From positions 248,001 through 312,000 of the forward strand of contig MU394071.1 of NCBI GenBank assembly GCA_022578605.1: 64,000 nt of DNA. The letters run 5' to 3'. Each line of letters opens with the position of its first letter. The first letter of the stretch is position 1. A program made the translations under genes and the position numbers. The notes below the pieces were generated by a model. That model saw only the letters and a list, made by a program, of their open reading frames with translations, was not told the DNA's origin and did not search any database. The stretch is from Camillea tinctor (lineage: Eukaryota > Ascomycota > Sordariomycetes > Xylariales > Xylariaceae). Below, piece by piece: positions 58,510 to 64,000 of this stretch.

Positions 58510-61500
58510 CTATGTTTCTAGTGAAGCTTCAACAGCAGCTTTCTCTGGCCGTTTCTCCTCATCCTGCTCACTAGTTACTGCTGTTGAAGTTTCTTTTTCT
58601 CCTTCTCCTTCTCCTTCTTCTTCTGCTGCTGCTGCTGCTGATTCTGGCTGCTTTGTCTCCCCTTCTTGGGCCGGCTTCGCTTCTACCTCCCGTTGCTGTT
58701 CTTCTTCTCCATCATCTTCTAATGCTAGATCGCTTCGCAGCTCTGGCAGGAACCGGTCTATCCGCTTCCACGTTTCTACCCATAGGTTCTCTTGCGATGG
58801 GTCCTTCTTCGGCGGCACGAGGTAGCCACTACTCGACATGAAAAGCAGTACATTCTTCAGGTTTTCGGGCACAGCTTCTTCCTATATCTCCAGTTAGTCA
58901 TCCATATCCTGGTTTTTTTTGAAATACCCTTGGAGTAAATCCTTACTAAGCTGTCACCCTGTCCACTATTCATAAGCCTGTCCATGATATCGATAATCTG
59001 TAACCATAGATCCAGCATGCCATCCCACTTAGATAGAAGCACCAAATATTGTAGGAATGTCTTGCAAAGGAGGGACGCAGCTTGCACCCTGGTCTCGCTC
59101 ATGCCGTCTCGGTCAGATGAAAACACTTCTGGCTTCAGAAGCCTGTGAATCAGCGGGAAAAGCACTTCGCCGAAAATAGCCGTCCACTCCTTGTGATCGC
59201 TACAAGTTAGCTCTGGCGACAGGAGAGACCTCTGCAACGAGGAAAACGCCAAGCTTCGGACTTCTCGGCATGGGTTGGTGCACTGCGTCGTCAGAGCTTG
59301 GAAAATCGGGAGCCAATAAGCAGACCACGCTGTCGACTTATTAGTGATTATCACACATTGTACCGGATGTCTAATTCTAAACTAACCTTCGCTGCTCTCG
59401 AGGTGGGACTGGTTCATCAAGGGGGGGATGCGTGCCGTCATAGTAGAGATGAGGTTCACAGCTTTAACACCCCGTGCAACAATCGCGTTTTCACTGCGAG
59501 TCGGACAATCAGCAGGCGTTCAGTATGAATAGGGATTGGGTATAAAACATACCTCGGAGCTTCTTTCTTAGCCGGGCGAGCATTTCTTGGTCTCCGCTCC
59601 CCCTTTTGCTCCACTACCGCACCGATTTGAGCGGCCGTAGCATACTCGTTTAGTAGAGAAATCGCGGCCTCGTAGTTATCCGCAATAATCGCTGAAGGGG
59701 AGCCCGACACACCGCCCTCAAGGATTTCGAAAACGGTAGGTGATGAGTTCGGGTTACTCGCTAGCGTGCGCAAGATGAGCCAAAAATCAGGAGATGTCAT
59801 AATCTCACTTCTAAGGGGCCCCGGCTGGTCAATGGAAAGCTTGATGCCCTGCAAGACCAGTTGGGACGTCTTGGTGAGCGTCTCCTTGGGAAAGCTGGAT
59901 ATCGTGTGTAGTAGCACAGGCGCTCGCACAAAATCATGATCCTGCACCGTTAGAAAGTTTCGTGGCAGCGCTCTTTTCAACACACTTACATAGCTGGCTT
60001 TCAGTACGTTGAATTGGTAGTAGGAAGCCCGAGATACTAGGATGGGATGATAACGAGAAGCGTCGCGTAGAATCATCTGGAGAGAATCCGCTACCACCTT
60101 GCCAAGAAGTTCTACTGTGTCATTATTTCTCAATGCGAGAACGGTGCAGAACTCTAATATGTATACCACGGCGGGATCGTATGTGGGCCTTTTGGATATA
60201 GGTTTAGCTCCCGGTGTAGGCGATGATGGCATACTCTCCGGTTTGATGGTGATAACCGGCACTGCTGAGCTCTCATCATCGGGAAGTTGATTCAAGAGCG
60301 CCTCGATTAGGGGCGGGAGTGACTCTATCGGTAAACGCCTAACACATCGTAAGCTAATAGCATAAACAAGAAATCAAGCAAGACCTACGAAATATTTATG
60401 AAGACATTTTCCAGATCGCAGGCCTTGATGCAATCGGCAGTACTTAAAGAACTCTCTACCTCCTCAGCCGATGGTTCAGGGGGATCATCGGCTGCATAAC
60501 TAGATATATAGGATGACAATGCGGAGAACAAGCCAGTCTCAGCGGTTTTGGCTGCACGATCTATAACTTGCGAGGGTGTATGGAGAGGAATCTTGGGCAG
60601 CTTCAGCCGCTCGGGGTTGTTGCTGTAAAATGACGGAATGAGTGAATTAACGAATAGTTTCAACCAAATGCGAACGATCTAGACAGGTTAGTTTCTGGTA
60701 GTTGATAGATAGGCACTCCATATATAACTCACGTGTTCCCAGCCATCCTTGATAATGGACTCGCTTCCTTTTACAACGCGGAATAGGACAAGAGTCGCGA
60801 GCTGAGCCTTGAAATCTCTGCCGAGCTTAACGGCGAGTTCGCTGACCATCACGCTATCACTGTCATCCGAGACTTTCACCTCCGTGTTCAGAGCCGTGTT
60901 CGAAAGATATTCTGTGTCGAGGGTAGTCATATAACTGAGGTTCTGTATAATGCGATCCAGTGCTTCCGTGATCCCATACTTGGAAGCGATTTGCGCACAC
61001 TGATCAAACCCGGTAACTACTCTTGAAAACACAGCATCGTCTGTTGCCGACATGAAGACATACGAGAGGGTGGAAACAATGGGTTTCCAAGTGGTTGCGA
61101 ACATGTCGGCATCATAAATGTTGGTATTGCAGAGCACCAAGGGGCCCGCAGATTCGGTCTTCAGAAGAAGCTCACGCCAAGCATAATCAAAAGCGTGTTT
61201 ATTATCGTGCTCATCTGGGAGGATGATCTCGTTAAGTCTGATCGCCTCGAATGTCGCCTGAACGAATTCTGGCGCAAAATCTTGGCCACCATTCACGCCT
61301 CGCAACTGACGCTCGAAATCTGGCAGCTCCATGCGCTTCTGTTTGTTCAGCTTGGGGCTGTGCTGGTCAACGTTCAGCATGATAATAGCATACGTGAGGA
61401 CGAAGACAGCGTCCTCGTTCGCCACGCCTTCTGATGTCGAGAAATACTTCTTCGCGAAGGCGGTCACAATTCGCTCGATAAGCGGCGACTCTCCGGGAAG

Positions 61501-63793
61501 ACGGAAGCTCTCCAATAGCTGGCGGACCGCCTCGTCGACGCGCTTCCCAGAGAAATCGAAAAGATTCATAAATGCTTCGAGATACGCATCGTTGCCCTTC
61601 TTCGAGAGGAACTCGCCGAGGACTGCCTTGGAAACCCGCGAAGTCTCTCTCAAGAACTTGGCCGCTGTCGCGGGGTCGTCGGTGATAATGCCTTGCTCTT
61701 TGAGGTATCCGAGACCTTCTTTCGGCTTCTCGTTGAATTTGGTTGCGCCTTTCACTATAATCTTCTTCCTGCGTCTCTGTTCTCTTAGCTTGTCTTGATC
61801 TGGTAGCCCGTCTAAAACCGGCGCATCCTCCAGGCGATCAGCAATGAACTGTACATAACCGAGCAGAGCATCAAGGCAAAGAGGAGGTACGCTCGTAGTG
61901 CTCCAGGTAGCCGAGTCGGGCAGCGCACTTCTCGACAGAAGTCCAATCATATCTTCACATAGGTTACCGCGATTCGCGTCGCAGTCGTAGTTGACGAACA
62001 ACTCTACCAAAAAGGACGGCATACGGGTCAAAGCTCCTACACTCTCGACCATAGCCTGGCGGGCATCAGGTTTCCGGGCGCCGCCCTCCATGCCCAACTT
62101 TTGCCGGTCCTTAACCGGGACTGGTGTTGACCTCCCACTGCCCCCCTGGGAAGGCGGAGGCTTCACCGTGGTTGGCCGCTGGGGGATTCCATCGTAGAGA
62201 GAGGGGTCGATATTCGGCTCCCGGGGTATCTCAACGGGAGGATGCAAGCATGCAACGAGGTAGGAGAGGAATAACTCCTGCTGGAGCTTCAACACTTCTC
62301 GACATGTTTCTAGCAGAGTACCGGCGACGATGAGGGATTCTTGGAGGATAGCCATGTTGTCGGATCTGACAAGTTGAAAGAGGTGCCGACACAAACGATC
62401 CTCAGCAACCACAGCCAATGCAGGATGTCTGGCTATCGACGGCCCGGCCACCTCTAACGCAACATGGATGATACGGAGGGCCATAACTCTCATCGTATCT
62501 CCTTGCTGCTTATCATGGGGGTCCAACAGATCAACGAGAACCCTGAACAGCTCCTTCATCGACGGCAATGAGTAAGGCCTGATTTCTAAAGCCTCCGGGT
62601 TCTCTGTAGATTCCGTTGCTGTGTTGGCTTCTGCGTCGTTGGTAGCAGTGCTTTCTGTGCTCGACGACTGTCGCGTTTCGTTGGTAGGCGCATCAGATGA
62701 CGCTATGACGTTGTCGCCATTGGCAGATGGCACCATCTTGACAGCCTCCATCTCGCCGTTGGCTTGGTTGTCGAGCGCCTCGAGATCGTCACCAGCTTCC
62801 ACCTCGAGGTGCTTGAGGTGCTCGAAGATGATCTGACACATTCGGATCATAGCCGCTTCGGCCGTTCTCCGGAGTAGCTCGGATAACCGTGATTGGCAAC
62901 ACATGGTCAGTCCGGTTTCCATCATCTCACAGACGCTCTCGTCGCTGAGCAAGGCGCCACCCGGACCGGACAACATATCCTCCATCAGGTGTAGAATCAT
63001 GAGGAGCACGACCTCGTCTTGCGCCGAGTCGCTAGCTTCGAATCTGCAGTGTGTGATGGCGGTCGACAAGGACTGCATGGCTAAGGGGAAACGCGGGGAG
63101 TCGGGGCTAATGAAGCCATAGGACAGAAACTTCCTGATCGCTTTCAGGGCGAGGATGGTTATGGGAGCCGAGGTTGAGGAAGCTTGTATTACTTGGAGGA
63201 AGGGGTTCAGTAAGGCTGGAGCATCGAAATCGTGGATGTCTACTATGTTGGTTAGCATCGATCGCGGATCAAGACCGCCGCTCGCTAGTCCGGTGTATAT
63301 GTGTATATGTATATATATATGTATATGTATATGTCCTTTCCGTACCTTTGCAATTGGATAGCTCGTGGCGGAGACGACCAAAACCGGCCATCAATGGATT
63401 GTCTTGGAAGCTCCGTCCCTTCTTCCCCCGTAGCCCCCAACGATTCGCGACACCAAAGTCCGGCGCACTGTCTCCGCCGGTGCTTGCTACAGACCCTTTG
63501 CTGCCGGGGCGCAGAAGAGGACTTGGGGGGCCCAGCTGGACAGGATTGGGGTTGCCGCCGAGGATGGAGGAGACGGAGGAACCTGCCCAGCGGGCGTGCT
63601 TCCGCATAGCAGAGGTGACAGATATACATTCCGATATAACAAGAGACACGGGATCAACGGCAACGGTAACAGGTCGGCTTCTATATTGCGTATTGGGAGA
63701 TGCGCCCAGCCGTGGCGGAACATCTAAGCTAGCCCGGCTGATGGCGAGTTCGGGATCCATTGTGACGTTGGTTGGCGCATCTCGACTCGTCAT
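58510..63793 (-). CDS. gea1: Golgi ARF guanine-nucleotide exchange factor, GBF1/GEA family (Sec7 domain)
   Basis: Seven exons: 63793-63346, 63284-60733, 60678-60389, 60338-59553, 59493-59387, 59329-58947 and 58881-58510, in phase throughout, giving 1645 residues. The DCB/HUS regions (about 150-600) include LLNPFLQVIQ and FVNYDCDANRGNLCEDMIGLLS. The Sec7 domain (about 670-870) shows GLGYLKEQGII, VLGEFLSKKGND, the catalytic-loop glutamate in FRLPGESPL (about 747) and YAIIMLNVDQHSP. HDS-type helices and a C-terminal segment SAYWLPIFQALTTQCTNPCREVR follow, with a low-complexity E/A/Q-rich tail. It activates ARF GTPases at the cis-Golgi for COPI recruitment. The order of domains matches GEA1/GEA2/GBF1 rather than SEC7/BIG. 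The start is the first ATG of the frame at 63793; a second lies 33 nt downstream. Confidence 0.94.
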
Positions 63794-64000
63794 TGTCGCC
63801 TAGATGGCGACAGCTAACTCTCGGAGTGGAAGCAATGAACGGCTAGAGAGGGTGTTGGGCGGGAAGAGGGGAAAGGACCCAGAGAGGGGGAGGAGGATTT
63901 TCGATTCAATGTTATAAATCTATCTTGGAATTCTGGATGAGGGCGCAAACGTAGATGTAGTTGCGGTTATGGTTATAGTTTATAGCTTACAAGTCGAATC
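63794..64000. promoter_or_regulatory. GEA 5' flank (partial)
   Basis: Upstream of the GEA start codon to the window edge. Purine-rich just 5' of the gene when read on the plus strand (CT-rich on the gene strand). No distinct element identified. Confidence 0.35.

Noticed and set aside
63285..63345. Tyr/Thr/Ile repeat (YTYTYIYT) in the GEA reading frame
   Set aside because: It is the TATATG-rich first intron with a valid GTACGG donor and TAG acceptor; splicing it joins the conserved sequence in phase.
1..64000. Biosynthetic gene cluster
   Set aside because: No polyketide synthase, NRPS, terpene synthase, P450 or cluster regulator was found near the hydrolase, oxalate decarboxylase or dehydrogenase genes.

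Overview
This window is nuclear DNA from a filamentous ascomycete (Pezizomycotina, probably a Sordariomycete). The reasons are short spliceosomal introns (50-160 nt, usual GTRNGT donors, visible CTAAC branch sites), intron-bearing tRNA genes, fungal core genes (MCM6, GEA/GBF1-type Sec7 ARF-GEF, ELP4, SEN34, MTR3, RPB8, Hikeshi/OPI10), fungus-specific families (DUF7704, Clr5-ankyrin, Asi-type RING ligase), and wide AT-rich spacers with decayed genes. All exon structures were read by eye from splice signals, frame continuity and remembered family motifs; nothing was aligned or searched.

Layout. 1-15 kb is accessory in character: the tail of an unidentified gene, a small DUF7704 membrane protein, a secreted bicupin oxalate decarboxylase (four exons), a 1248-residue Clr5-ankyrin protein alone between gene-poor spacers, an alpha/beta hydrolase and a small secreted ten-cysteine protein. 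16-33 kb is mostly housekeeping: Hikeshi/OPI10, a YND1-type Golgi apyrase, a 0.49-kb inverted-repeat (MITE-like) element, a thiamin-related Nudix hydrolase, RPB8 and ELP4 (divergent), SEN34 and tRNA-Gly(GCC). 34-47 kb holds an unidentified predicted membrane protein, an Asi1/Asi3-like RING protein, tRNA-Phe(GAA) with an intron, exosome subunit MTR3, a YMR226C-type short-chain dehydrogenase and tRNA-Gln(UUG) with an intron. 48-53 kb is a decayed zone dominated by a broken HSP90-type ATPase (NOV-like) gene with stop codons and an apparent internal deletion. 54-64 kb carries MCM6 and the GEA ARF-GEF, both on the minus strand.

Functional themes. Several genes act in RNA metabolism: RPB8 (all three RNA polymerases), ELP4 (wobble-uridine modification), SEN34 (tRNA intron cleavage) and MTR3 (exosome). 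Two of the three tRNA genes here have introns that need the SEN complex, and tRNA-Gln(UUG) carries a wobble uridine that Elongator normally modifies. This is ordinary co-location; I see no evidence of a dedicated cluster. Secretory-pathway genes (GEA, YND1) and the MCM6 helicase subunit are unlinked housekeeping loci. MCM6 has an MCB (ACGCGT) and related CGCG sites in its upstream spacer. No biosynthetic cluster, CRISPR array or virus-like element was seen. The items that most reward a second look are the inverted-repeat element, the Clr5-ankyrin protein, the small secreted protein, the decayed ATPase gene, a possible family of degenerate AT-rich repeats (about 35.6, 47.9 and 48.3 kb) and a tRNA-Phe with a mismatched acceptor stem.
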